Source of the DNA: Pseudorasbora parva
Lineage: Eukaryota > Chordata > Actinopteri > Cypriniformes > Gobionidae
Direction: 5' to 3'
NCBI RefSeq assembly: GCF_024679245.1
Contig: NC_090182.1
Location: forward strand, 24,099,774 to 24,163,773
Length of the DNA stretch: 64,000 nt
Position 1 is the stretch's first letter. Each line of letters opens with the position of its first letter. Below are positions 45,270 through 63,350 of this stretch, in pieces. The translations under genes were made by a program, and so were the position numbers. Below the pieces are notes generated by a model. It made no database searches. It saw nothing but the letters and a program-made list of their open reading frames with translations, and was not told the origin of the DNA.

Positions 45270-46011
45270 TTCAAGGTCAGACTTCTTTGTTCAGCACATA
45301 CCAAAGATGCTCAATTTGATTGAGATCTGTGGAAATTGGAGGCCAAGTCAACACCTCAAACTCATTGTTGTGCTTCTCGAACAATTTCTGAACTAGTTTG
45401 GTTTGTGGCAATTTGCATTATCCTGTTGGAAGAGCCATAGCCACCAGGGAATACAGTGTCCATGAAAGGGTGTACAGTACATGGTGGTGCGTGTAGGTGG
45501 TACGTGTCAAAGTAACATCTACATGGATGGCAGGACCCAAGGTTTCCCAGCAAAACATTGCCCAAAGCATCACACTGCCAGCTTGCCTTCTTCACATAGT
45601 GCATCCTGGTGCCATGGAAAAAAAAAACATGATTCAGACCAGGCCACCTTTTTCCATTGCTCCGTGGTCCAGTTCTGATGCTCACATGCCCACTGTTAGC
45701 GTTTTCTTACACCTGTATATTCTGACACCTTCATTTTAGAACCAGTATTAACTTCATGAGCAATTTGAGCTACAGTAGCTCATCTGTTTGATCACACAGG
45801 CCAGCCTTTGCTCCCCACATGCATCAATGAGACTTGGCCAACCATGACCCTGTCACCAGTTCTCCACTGTTCCTTACTTTGACTACTTTTGATAGATACT
45901 GACCACTGCAGACTGGGAACACCCCACAAGAGCTGCAGTTTTGGAGATGCTCTGACTCAGTCATCTAGCCCACAATTTGGCCCTTGTCAAAAACTCCTTA
46001 CACTTGCCCAT
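45270..46011 (-). pseudogene. Tc1-like transposase relic, family 2
   Basis: Begins with MGKCKEF at 46011 on the minus strand and passes through a degenerate helix-turn-helix region, then ENTPNCHKP-like and LTWPP...LNQIEHLW-like blocks near 45430-45300, with several frame changes. It resembles the widespread fish transposase starting MGKCKELS. It differs from the neighbouring relic, so the two are separate insertions in the same orientation. Non-functional. Confidence 0.72.
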
Positions 46012-46519
46012 TTTTCCTCCTCCTAACACATCAACTTTGAGGATAAAAAGTTTACTTGCTGCCTAATATTGGGGATAGTGGGTATAGTTGTAACACGGGG
46101 AGAGTTGAAACACTACCAATTCCACAAATCACGGATAAGATAGGAGTCAAATGACAGTTTCAGTTTCCGCAGGATTCCTTTATGATCTCACTTGGAGGTT
46201 TTCCAGTCTGTGTTGCTACCTCTCCTGAAGATACAGAAGAAAATCTAATTCTGAGGTAAGAAAGATGATAAAATAACAAGATAATATATTTTTTAGTACT
46301 TGTTTATTACTTGTTTAGTACTGCCGTTATAGATAATAAGTTATTTTAGGTCAAGGTGTAGTTTCTCTAGTAAAGATTGGTTTTATCAACCTCCTGCTAG
46401 ATCTAAAGCACCATGCTAATACAGCTAGCTAAACAATGGGTGGAAGTGGCAGGGTAGTTAGCAATGTGTTTTAAAACAACCACCCATTTACATACAAGTA
46501 AGCTTTTTTTGTGATTTTA

Positions 46520-46528
46520 ACACACACA

Positions 46529-46592
<64 letters not shown>

Positions 46593-46624
46593 CACAAACA
46601 AATGCACACGTGCATGAACAAACA

Positions 46625-46720
<96 letters not shown>

Positions 46721-46750
46721 AATGCACACGTGCATGAACAAGCACACACA
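46520..46750. repeat. compound (CA)n repeat with duplicated 30-bp block
   Basis: Two CA tracts (46520-46590 and 46627-46716), each followed by the same block starting ACAAATGCACACGTGCATGA. The duplication points to unequal exchange or slippage of a (CA)n-plus-block unit. Confidence 0.93.
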
Positions 46751-47143
46751 ATATGTACATACACTCCCCATACTCACACATATTTTATTGTTGCAGCCAT
46801 TCATATAATAATAAAACTGTTGTTGTGGCATCACTTGGAGTACCCATAGTTTTTGTGCATTTTGTCTTCCCATTACAAATTACCCCAGAATGTGTAGTAG
46901 GGTAAAAAAAGACCAATTTGTATTTGTCATTGTCTCACAAAGTCTTTGATATAGTTGGAGAAATTTAAATGGCTGCCATTTTTAATAGAAAAATGTGGGT
47001 ACTTTTGTAGCTAAAAAAGGGTAGTTTTAGGTGCTGAAGAAAAAAGTGTTAGAACCATACCCAGTCTCTCCTATCCCACCCATAAACAGGTGCCAAGAGG
47101 AAGGGATATATACAGTATATACAAGGGTAGTTGAAGTAGCCTA

Positions 47144-49810
<2,667 letters not shown>

Positions 49811-49990
49811 CATTTCAATATAGTAACGGTTGTTGTTCCACAGATTCGATCCAGTGGGGCTGACAGTGCAATCGGTCGTTAAAGAGCCTTTAAGACCAGT
49901 CGCCGTCAAAATCGTTCCATCGGTCAGCGCGAATCATCGTTCATTACGACGGCGTTTCCCGGCTGTTTTTCTTATCTTTTTTTCAGTTCT
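49811..49990 (-). promoter_or_regulatory. glrb: predicted glrb exon 1 (5'UTR) and promoter
   Basis: CpG-containing sequence ending on the minus strand in an excellent donor, GAAATG|gtgagtg at 49811/49810. It includes two short upstream frames (MNDDSRA-stop and MERF-stop). The last codon of the exon, ATG at 49813-49811, would be in frame with the main start after splicing to 47702. The 5' boundary is approximate; a pyrimidine/purine stretch at 49960-49985 may mark the core promoter. There is no transcript evidence. Confidence 0.55.
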
Positions 49991-50385
49991 AATATCCTGA
50001 ACAGAAGCTATATTCCCGCTGTCCTATTGCATTGGTAAAGGGTTGCCAAGATGGAGCCTTGTGTGTGCACCTGTCATGCAACATGCGCAGTAGCAGGCTG
50101 TACAAGGACAGACTTAATCACACAGCTTCTTCAGCATCACTGGAATGCAAGGCCATCACACTTGCTCTGCCATTTCAGCACAAGTCGACCCCCGAAAATG
50201 ATTATCACACATTCTGTACTGTGTCTATAGTGCTTGAAATTGTGCTTCTGTAACCAAAAAAAAGGAGAAAACAACAGAAAGAATGCATGCAAAAAATTTA
50301 TTGAACACAGGGATGTTTGTAAAAAGGAATAAATGCAAAAATGCAATAAATAAAAATAATTTAAACAAAAAAAAATGTAAATAAT

Positions 50386-50628
50386 TTAAAGCTTAATACT
50401 GCATGCTATACATGTTCCTAGCAGAATGAATGGTGCCTTTTTACGCTTAAACCAGAGTATTAAAGTAACAAGCAAAGTAAAACACAAGTGTGCCAGCCAA
50501 CAGACACAAGGTGTGGATGTCTGTATTTTTAAGCTCATCGAGACGTACGTAGAGGTCGAAGGAAACGGCTGCCCCGGGTGGAATGTAGCCATCAGGTACA
50601 GTCCCAAACTGAGGCTAAATACATTCAT
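50386..50628 (-). other. unrecognised 80-codon open frame followed by a poly(A) signal
   Basis: MNVFSLSLGLYLMATFHPGQ..., with one hydrophobic segment (WLAHLCFTLLVTLILWF) followed by basic residues (KRKK), then a stop; AATAAA occurs on the same strand at 50302-50297, about 85 bp further on. It could be a small membrane peptide, the 3' end of a non-coding transcript, or chance. I recognise no homologue, and I recall no gene between PDGFC and GLRB in mammals. Confidence 0.2.
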
Positions 50629-53123
50629 TCTCTCTGAGCGAAGTCAAACGCTACTTCCTCAAAAGACAGCACAAACATTAAGATGTGTACCAAAAGCAAA
50701 GCTCAGACACATTTCTCTCCCATGCAGATACTCTAAGGGTCTTGTGTGAATGGTGTTTGGATTAAGTGAGAATGAAAACATAGACATTCACAAATTTCCA
50801 CAGGGCACTCGGGTGTTTAACAGAGGTCCAAAGACCTCAGGCTATGTTCATATGAATTATACGCAATACTATACCTCCTTCATCAGCTTTGTCAGGACAA
50901 TGGACGTCTTAGTCTCTGCTTTTTATTGTAGCTGAGTAGAACGTATTAATAATGTGTGCGCATAAACTAAATTACTGATTAATACCGGTTGAATTAAAAC
51001 CCCAACAATAAATGACCAAGAACAAAGGGAGTCTTGTTTTCAGAAAACGTTCAATGTTTGGCCAAGAGCCACCTTGCTGATGGACAATGCAGCACCGGTC
51101 CAAAAATATGTCAGTGCATTCTAGCAAATCGAATGTGGTATTATATCTGGCATGCAGACTCCACTTCGCTATCAGTCTCCACACACCCCTGTGCAGACAC
51201 ATTCTTCGTTTAAAATGAAAATAAAAGCAGTCATGGGTTGAAGGTATCACTTGGCTTTCTCAAAGAAACTTATTTTTGCTGTATGATGGTGTGTAGCTCT
51301 CAAGAGGTGACTGACAAGCATTCCAGGAAGACCCTGATGGAGAATAACTGGGACTCAGGATTATTCATCACATCCAGTATGGCCACATGACATCTAAGAA
51401 ACTGAATGACAAAAGAAACTAGTTTGTACTGTCACATTGCAGGCAGAAAGGAGGTTGTATAGAGAAGTGAAACAGTCTTCCAATTGTTTTACCTATAAAG
51501 TAAATTGTGACTTTAAAAAAGTTAGTGTTGACTTGACTGAGAAATGTAAGAAACGACAGGAAGTTTATTAATAAATCTGTATATCACAGATATATGTCTC
51601 ACTTTTCCCTGACAATGTCTATTTCAAGGATTTACACTGATTCTCTTGCCAAAAAGCTGTGCTAGGAGCATGACTCATCCTATATAGGCTCTCACTCATT
51701 TACTTTACAACATCTTTATCTGATAAAATCTATCAAGTTTATCTGTCAAGTGAAGTATGGAGTGTGATAATTCCCTAGGTCATAATTGCAGCTTAACAAG
51801 AGATTGTTTTAACTTTTACATTGTCTTTTTATGTCTCTTGGAACAGACCCAAGTGAATCAAAGTGAGCAGGTCAATACCCTTTTTTTCTCATTGGAACAG
51901 GACCAAATCACTGACTGAAGCGATTTACAAGGAGAGAATTTACTCACCTGACAAATTACATGGAACTTTAACAGCTACAAATGTTCAGTACAGTACAAAT
52001 AGAGATCAGATGTAAGAACTAAATATATATGGTTTTACTGTGACGGCTATGTCTGTACACTGAAAACATTTTTTTGTTGGATTTACATGATCTAATTGTG
52101 TACATCAGTCCCACATGATTCAATTAAGTTAAATAAACATAATTTGTTAATAAAACTTGAAAATCTTGGAAAGAATACCAAATTAGGTAGTTTCAAAGTT
52201 AATTTTATATGGCTCCCTGACATGATTCAGATATTCAGTTTCATATATTCATTCATCCAATTCAATATCATATATTTGAATGTTAAACAACTGAATTATA
52301 ATACTGCACTAGCTAGTTGACAAACTTTTAGCTGGCAATAGTTCACATTCATCTTAAATGCTAAGCAATGCAAAACCATTATAACAGTTGTTTAGTCCAC
52401 AGCCTAAATGCTCTCTTCTCCACAAAGGTAACCTGTAATTTAAATTATTCTAATAATTCCAACATAATTGAATATTACACTGTTAAACACAATGAAGTCT
52501 CCCCCTTTCTCATCTTGCTCAAAAATACATAAAATAAAACTTTTACATATAAAATAACATTTATTCTCCGTCGATTTAGCCCTATGCAAAGCATGCTGGG
52601 AAGTAAGCCTCACCCAGTTTCAGTTAATGCAACACAAATCATTCGTGTAACACAACACAAACGGATTAAGTAAACTTCAATTTGACTTATATTTAAGTGG
52701 ATTGAACACAATCAAATTAAGTTAGGACAAAATGTATAGCAAATATGTTGCTTTTAGCTCATTTTATTTAAGCAATTTGAACAGGCTGTAAAACTCATTT
52801 CTTTTAAGCCAAAATACCTTAAATATTTTTCAAAAACTATAACTTGAAAATGCAAAGCAAATGCAAAAGCTCATAACAAAATGACTCAAATTGAAACCAA
52901 AATATAAAAGATCATTCAAAACATTATAAATACTATAATAGTATGAACAATACTGAATTTGACAGCAAATCATCAGCGTGTGATTGTAATGTCCTTTACT
53001 GATGATGCAAATCAATCTGTTTATCATTATTCGTGATAAAAAAACTTCTCCCATACATTAGTTTCCATACCCATTAGTCTATTTGGCAGAGAAAATAAAA
53101 CACACTCTTTTGTTTGGTATCAC
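50629..53123. other. intergenic, nothing recognised
   Basis: AT-rich sequence between glrb and pdgfc with scattered short open frames; no domain or exon recognised. Confidence 0.55.
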
Positions 53124-53490
53124 TTAAAGGGTTAGTTCACCCAAAAATGAAATTGATGTCATTAATGACTCACCCTAACCCAGAGCATATGCAGTCTATG
53201 CACACTGCACTGTCCATGTCCAGAAAGGGACTAAAAACATTATCAAATTAGTCCATATGTGACATCAGTTGGTTGATTAGAATCTTTTGAAGCATCAAAA
53301 ATACATTTTGGTCCAAAAATAACAAAAACTACAACTTTATTCAGCATCAGTCTTCTCTTCCGCGTTTGTTTTCAAACCTCAAATAAAGATTCAAACGGCC
53401 ATGAATCATGCTCTGGGACTAAAACATAAAATATCTTAAACTGTGTTCTGCAGATGAACAGAGGTCTTACGGGTGTGGAACTGTCTCATA
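53124..53490. mobile_element. internally deleted fold-back MITE, TTAAAGGGTTAGTTCACC family
   Basis: Left arm TTAAAGGGTTAGTTCACCCA intact; the right arm is reduced to AACTGTGTTCTGCAGATGAA, CAGAGGTCTTACGGGTGTGG. The middle contains CTGTCCATGTCCAGAAAGGG, matching the palindrome at 36590-40347. Confidence 0.8.
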
Positions 53491-53541
53491 AATTGTGTGG
53501 ACAAAGCCAATGCTCATCCACAAACCTAAACTCGCATCTAA

Positions 53542-54399
53542 GGGTGCTTTCACACCTGCCTCATTTAGTTCGGTTGAATCGTACTAGAGTTTGTTTTCCC
53601 GTTTGATGCGGTTCGTTTGGTCAGGTGTGAAAGCAGCAGTCGCGCTTGGGTGCGCACCAAAAGCGGACCAAAGAGGCGTACTTAGACCTCCTTGATGAGG
53701 TGGTCTCGGTACACTTTCAAACGAACTCTGGAGCGGTTCATTTGTGGTGAGAACGTGATTCGACCTTGAACAGAACCAACTGCAAAAGTACTCATCATTT
53801 TTGGACTAAACGTGCTGCCGTAGTCAGCTGCGTTGACATTATGCGCATGACATTACCTGATAGATCGTTGGCAATATTTTCGGAAGATGAGCATGTCAGA
53901 GTTAAGAATAATTTGCCTAATGCACGCCTCCGCTTGAAGTAACGAGTGATGCATGCTCGCATTCGCTGTGCATTAGAACGTTTTTCAACGTCTCAACGTC
54001 TCAGTACCCGCTCCATTATAGAAATGTTTTGTTTGCGTACTGTGTTAAATACACACAATGTAGTAGATTACAGGAACAAAAACCAGCCCACGCAATCATC
54101 TCTCCACAGGTGTGTAATCTAGTTTGCTGACTTTTTTCATAGACTGTAAAAAAAATACACAGAAAATACACCCACACGTAAATTCTGACGAATCGAAAAG
54201 CAGTTTAGGAAATACGCCAGGGCCAATGAGTGATGTGGATGTTGTCATGTGCCTGCATTTTGGTTTGTTTCAACTGGTTTAGACCAAAACAATCAGTGTG
54301 GTGTGAAAAGGAAACAAAAAAGCTGAAAAATGCAATAATGTATGATTGTTTGCCCTTGGTTCGGACCAAATGAACTGAACTAGAGATGTGAAAGCACCC
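53542..54399. mobile_element. PIF/Harbinger-like MITE with TAA target duplication
   Basis: Inverted ends GGGTGCTTTCACACCTG and, reverse-complemented, GGGTGCTTTCACATCTC; both borders are flanked by TAA (53539-53541, 54400-54402). A 3-bp TWA duplication is the hallmark of Harbinger elements. It contains recurrent GGTTCGTTTGGTC / GGTTCGGACCAAA words. Non-coding, 858 bp. Confidence 0.82.
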
Positions 54400-54402
54400 T
54401 AA

Positions 54403-58007
<3,605 letters not shown>

Positions 58008-58119
58008 ATGATTCCATTGCTTCTCTTGATTCTTGTATCGTCTCTTCATCAGCATGAGTCGGTGGCGGAATCAAGTCACATCAGTAAGATTCACCACGCC
58101 AGCACTAAAGAGCAAAATG
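58008..58119 (+). CDS. pdgfc: platelet-derived growth factor C, first coding exon
   Basis: Start ATG at 58008, 37 codons plus one base, then the donor AATG|gtaagt. The peptide MIPLLLLILVSSLHQHESVA is a signal peptide, followed by ESSHISKIHHASTKEQN-G. Human PDGFC has the corresponding ESNLSSKFQFSSNKEQNG just before the CUB domain, including the unusual KEQNG at the same exon end, so homology and splice phase agree. PDGF-C is a secreted dimeric growth factor released as a latent CUB-containing precursor and acting on PDGF receptor alpha. The CUB and growth-factor domains are in later exons beyond the window. Orientation is divergent from glrb, as I recall for mammals. Confidence 0.86.
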
Positions 58120-58567
58120 GTAAGTTCTGAGAGTCATCGCATGATCTTTTTCTCTAGTTGGGGTGCGTGAGATTTCTGATAATGCTTTACAACTAAACGC
58201 AGTTTTTACCATTATGAATGGCCATGGCAGGCTTTTTTGACATGTATTCCTTAGAACTTTTTTTTTTTTAACCAAAAAAATATAGCTTGTAAAATAAGAA
58301 ATGTTATTCATATGTAGTACCAGTGCCTAATATGTATGTACTAGTAAAGGTGGAATACATCCTAATAACTATTGGTGTAGTACTAGTAAAACTATGTAAA
58401 ACAGTAACAATTAGAGAAAACAATGATAGTTGATATCTAACCCATATCCTCAGAAAAAAGTTAAAACGGAGACTGTTAACAAAGTAACATATTGATGTCT
58501 GATGAATAATTAGCCTACCAATCAATCAAGCCTATATTTAGTTGAGTAGAATAGATTCAGGTTGATT

Positions 58568-58570
<3 letters not shown>

Positions 58571-58622
<52 letters not shown>
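58571..58622. repeat. (CA)n microsatellite
   Basis: About 26 CA units in pdgfc intron 1. Confidence 0.95.
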
Positions 58623-58627
<5 letters not shown>

Positions 58628-61264
58628 TCTCCATGGCAAAAAGTGTCCAGATCACCCTGAATTTACTCTACTTGTCAACAATGTAATAAGTAACAGCACT
58701 ACTATCCAATAAATAGTTGGTGAAATTTAAAAAGTTATACAAGTCACTATTGGATTACCTATTAATGTAACAAAATAGCAAACATAGATTAAAGTTAGTT
58801 AAAATGATTACATGTTAATACAGCTTGCCATAATGTCTACAATTTATGGGGTTCACACAGCATTATGCTTAGTAGGAAGTGAAGTTACCTTTGGCTTTCA
58901 TGTGCATGAAACACACATCTGTATGTGTATTTAAGAGGGGAAAAAAATCTCTGGGTAACCGGGTCCCCTGGGAGGGATTTCTCTCTGATCGCAGAAAGAC
59001 TCCATTCATGAAGCTTGGGGTGCCCTGGGGCCATGCAATTTGCTTTACTCTTAATCCCACCAAAACTCACAGGTGAACTAAAAAAAAAAAAAAAAATCTG
59101 AATGATTGAAAAAAATGAAATAAAGCAAAAGTTTCCATTTAACTTTGCTCTGAAACTATAAGCTTAGTGTTATAAAACAGGCGTTGGTGGGGACAGGCAA
59201 ACTGTCGCTCATTTCGGACCATTAACAAAATGTAAACTACTACCTTTGTTGACTTAGGCGAAGGGAGCGCCCCTTACTGTGTCAGGGGTGAAGTAGAGTG
59301 GAAACATCTTGCACTCAAACAGCTTCCCTGGGCCTAGTATCAGAGCTTTCATTGTGTTATCATTATTTCTCTAAACTGTGGAACATGCAGAACATGTCTA
59401 CTGGGAAGCCATGTTTATATGGAAAATATACTTTTTTTTGTTTGCAATTGTTTGGAAGTCTTTAAAAGTACAAAAACCTTCTCAGAATACTGTAAAATCT
59501 TAACGTCTTTGTCTATTAAAAAGCCAGGCTTAATTGGTGAACTGGCACCTCTGATGCAGTACTAGTCCTTTTAGGTCAGAGTTGTGTGCCAGGGAAGACC
59601 TTTGTGATTGCCATTTGATCGGGATCTTTGGCTGTAACGCCACCTTTATTCCCCAGTGACTTAAGAATGGAGGTGAATTGGTAGTGTGCTCTGCCAAGGT
59701 TTTCTGAACGGAGAGTCTTGTTCTCTGGCTCTCTTTAATTGCCAAAACAGTAGATGCTCTGTTGCAGCCATCTCTGGTTGGTGTTGATTGAGGCAGTTAT
59801 TCGCCACTGATCTAAGGCTGGTTTTATTTCGCAGCTGCAGTGTGAGGTTAAGGTCAGGTTAAAAAGCTACTTGACCAACTTTTTCAGGTTAACCTCAATA
59901 GAGAGCTTGCCAGCCCACAGTTCACCGAGCTGTTCATCCATTTCATGAAGGCTTTTCTGAACACGTTTGAGTTCTTTTGGTTCAATGGTTTTCATACAAA
60001 ATTGATGGGAGTAGGAGGATGTAGAAAGGTGAAAGATGCTTCCAGTGCTCCATCCACCTCAAATAGCAACATCCACACTGACCTGACCTTTAAAACTGAT
60101 TCATGAAATCGTTATAACTGACCGTTGCTGAAGGTTAGTTCATTTACAGTAGAGGCATGTCCAGGATGTACATCAATGTCCAGGGTGTAATCTTGCATGC
60201 CAATGTTCTACATAAGCCATGTTCAAAGTCATTATTGTGTTAAATTAGTAAATCAAATGATGAAAAGTAGCTTTATAAATGAGTATAGATAGTTGTTCAG
60301 TTAGGTGGAAATAAGTTTAATCCTTAAAATTGTAAGGACCTAAGGATCTTTCAAATTGTAAGTTACAAAGTGTCAACTCTTTGTTACTGAGCTAATTTAA
60401 CATCTTAAATTGCCAGTCGTTCAATGACTTTGAATCTGAACAGAACACGAATGGCTGTTGTTAACTTTGCTTAAAATCTCCATTAATTTTATATTCTAAC
60501 ATCTAAAATAGCAAGATTTCTGCCATCTTAATTTATTTTAGAATTTAAATGAACAGAGGTTTTATTATTGATGTCTAAGATTATTATATGAATGCTATTA
60601 GCTTTAACTTTTTAGCTTTTAACTTCTCTAAAAAATTGAGAGAATGCTGAACTAGTGAGTAGTTGCTCATTAACCCTTGTTGCAACAGTGTCCTACCCTA
60701 ATAATGACAGAACTACAAATACTTGCACCATAGTCAGTTAGCAGTTTTGCCGTGTCCATAAGTCAGATCTGTGGCAATGGAGTGGGTTCAGAAAGCAGCT
60801 GCAGTTTTCTAATGGTGCCAGATTATACGCCATTAATCTGCTGTAACCCCATTGACATCCCAGGCAGAGACGTGTGAGAGTCAGCCTCAGTAACAAGCGA
60901 ATGCCTCGCAAGGCTCTGCATTACTGGATTACTTAGTTAGGAATGGGGTTAATGTGGTCCATCAGCTAAACGGGAAATGCAGCCTGCCTCACAATCCGAC
61001 AAGTGGTGGGTGTGTAATGATTAAAGCCTAGAATTGCTTTACGCTGCGGTTTAAATCTAATTCTTAACTATATTTTTCTTCCTATCAGTTATGCTAAGTT
61101 TATTATGGAATTTGCTCCTTGTGCAGCTTGAAGATATAGGTCACATTAAATTGAAAATTCTGCTGTTATTTAGCCACCCTCATATACAGTGTTATTTTAG
61201 CATCATTGAGAGATTACTTTTCATATTTTTTTTGTCATTTTTATTAGTTTATATATATATATGT

Positions 61265-61852
61265 TAGGGCCGGGACTCAATTTAAAAAAAATAATCTAAT
61301 TAATTAGAGGCTTTGTAATTAATTATTCGAAATTAATCACATTTTAATTGCATATAAATATTTGACCTGAGAACAATGAGAAGTAATTTTTCACATGGAT
61401 TTTTGTATACATTGAATAATGACTGAATACATAAGCTTAATAAACAAAATATTGTTTATTTATTTCAGTCCAGCAGACCAGTGCAATGTTTGCCATTAAG
61501 TGTAGCAAAGGCATATTTGTGATATTTGAGGCTTGATGTGCTGCGGTGATATGCAAATTCCTTGTTGTATAGCTTGCACACAACCATGCTCTTGTCAACG
61601 CTTCCATCCTTTCCCATCCACGGGGCCAAGCAAAGCGGTCTCATCAGCTTCTTCGCTCATGTTCACTATGGTTTGTTGTTGTCGTGACTCGTGAGCGATA
61701 TAATCGCTCCGTCGAAAATCATTAATTGAAAAATGTTCCGCGGTGCAAAAATAAGTGTGGTTAAAATTATTATTATTTTTTGCGTAATTAATTAACGCGT
61801 TAAAGTCCCGTAATTAATTAATCTTAATTAACGCGTTAAAGTCCCGGCCCTA
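61265..61852. mobile_element. hAT-like MITE with TTAGGGCCGGGACT inverted ends
   Basis: Left TTAGGGCCGGGACTCAAT; right reverse-complements to TTAGGGCCGGGACTTTAAC. Near the right end a segment containing TTAACGCGTTAAAGTCCCG is present twice in tandem, so the terminus is duplicated. Embedded in TA-rich DNA, which hides any target duplication. Non-coding. Confidence 0.82.
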
Positions 61853-61878
61853 ATATGTATGTATGTGTATATATATTT

Positions 61879-63350
61879 GAGTACTATTAATAAATATTCG
61901 GCCCCCTTGAACTGTGCAACCTTTTGCCACATTTCAGGCTTCAAACATAAAGATATAAAACTGTAATTTTTTTGTGAAGAATCAACAAGTGGGACACGAT
62001 CATGAAGTGGAATGAAATTTATTGGATATTTCAAACTTTTTTAACAAACCAAAAACTGAATGATCCAATGTTGACCTAAATGACTAATAATGATAAATAG
62101 AACCCACCTGTGTGTAATCAAGTCTCCGTATAAATGCACCTGCACTGTGATAGTCTCAGAGGTCAGTTTAAAGTGCAGAGAGCATCATGAAGAACAAGGA
62201 ACACACCAGGCAGGTCCGAGATACTGTTGTGGAGAAGTTTAAAGCCGGATTTGGATACAAAAAGATTTCCCAAGCTTTAAACATCCCAAGGGGCACTGTA
62301 CAGGCGATAATATTGAAATGAAAGGAGTATCAGACCACTGCAAATCTACCAAGACCTGGCCGTCCCTCTAAACTTTCAGCTCAAACAAGGAGAAGACTGA
62401 TCAGAGATGCAGCCAAGAGGCCCATGATCACTCTGGATGAACTGCAGAGATCTACAGCTGAGGTGGGAGAGACTGTCTATAGGACAACAATCAGTCGTAT
62501 GCTGCACAAATCGGGCTTTTCTGGAAGAGTGGCAAGAAGAAAGCCATTTGAAAAAGTGTTGTTTAAAGTTTGCCACAAGCCACCTGGGAGACACACCAAA
62601 CGTGGAAGAAGGTGCTCTGGTCAGATGAAACCAGAAAATTGGTTTGGCATAAATGCAACACAGCTCATCACCCTGAACACACCATCCCCACTGTCAAACA
62701 TGGTGGTGGCAGTATCATGGTTTGAGCCTGCTTTTCTTCAGCAGGGACAGGGAAGATGGTTAAAATTGATGGGAAGATGGATGGAGCCAAATACAAAATA
62801 TACAAAAAAGACCTGGGACTGGGACGGAGATTTGTCTTCCAACAAGAAATAATCCAAAACATAAAGCAAAATCTACAATGGAATGGTTCAAAAATAAACA
62901 TATCCAGGTGTTAGAATGGCCAAGTCAAAGTCCAGACCTGAATCCAATCGAGAATCTGTGGAAAGAACTGAAAACTGCTGTTCACAAACGCTCTTCATCC
63001 AACCTCACTGAGCTTGAGCTGTTCTGCAAGGAGGAATGGGCAAAAAATTTCAGTCTCTCGATGTGCAAAACTGATCGAGACATACCCCAAGCAACTTACA
63101 GCTGTAATCGCAGCAAAAGCTGGTGCTACAAAGGATTAACTTAAGGGGGCCAAATAATTTTGCACGCCCAATTTTTCAGTTTTTGATTTGTTAAAAAAGT
63201 TTGAAATATCCAATCGTTTCACTTCATGATTGTGTCCCACTTGTTGTTGATTCTTCACAAAAAATTACAGTTTTATGTCTTTGTTTGAAGCCTGAAATGT
63301 GGCAAAAGGTCGCAATGTTCTAGGGGGCCGAATACTTTCGCAAGGCACTT
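61879..63350 (+). mobile_element. near full-length Tc1-like transposon
   Basis: Long inverted terminal repeats of about 200 bp: the left contains ATTCGGCCCCCTTGAACTGT and TTGCCACATTTCAGGCTTCA, and the right contains the same words inverted (TGAAGCCTGAAATGTGGCAA, GGGGGCCGAATACTTTCGCA). The outermost bases of the left repeat are eroded. A transposase pseudogene fills the centre. Confidence 0.92.
62187..63144 (+). pseudogene. Tc1-like transposase pseudogene
   Basis: Starts MKNKEHTRQVRDTVVEKFKA with the paired-type helix-turn-helix (GYKKISQALNIPRGTVQAII), reaches an in-frame TGA in place of the expected Trp codon after IILK, and continues KEYQTTANLPRPGRPSKLSA and RDAAKRPMITLDELQRSTAE. Small frame shifts follow near 62560 and 62690-62870, and the C-terminal block [20 protein letters not shown] with the last catalytic residue is open to the stop at 63144. 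Inactive, but only lightly damaged. Confidence 0.92.

Noticed and set aside
50640..50700. Minus-strand peptide SFEEVAFDFAQRE resembling the start of a KRAB box
   Set aside because: Short and immediately stopped, and I do not expect classical KRAB zinc-finger genes in ray-finned fish; the similarity is probably chance.
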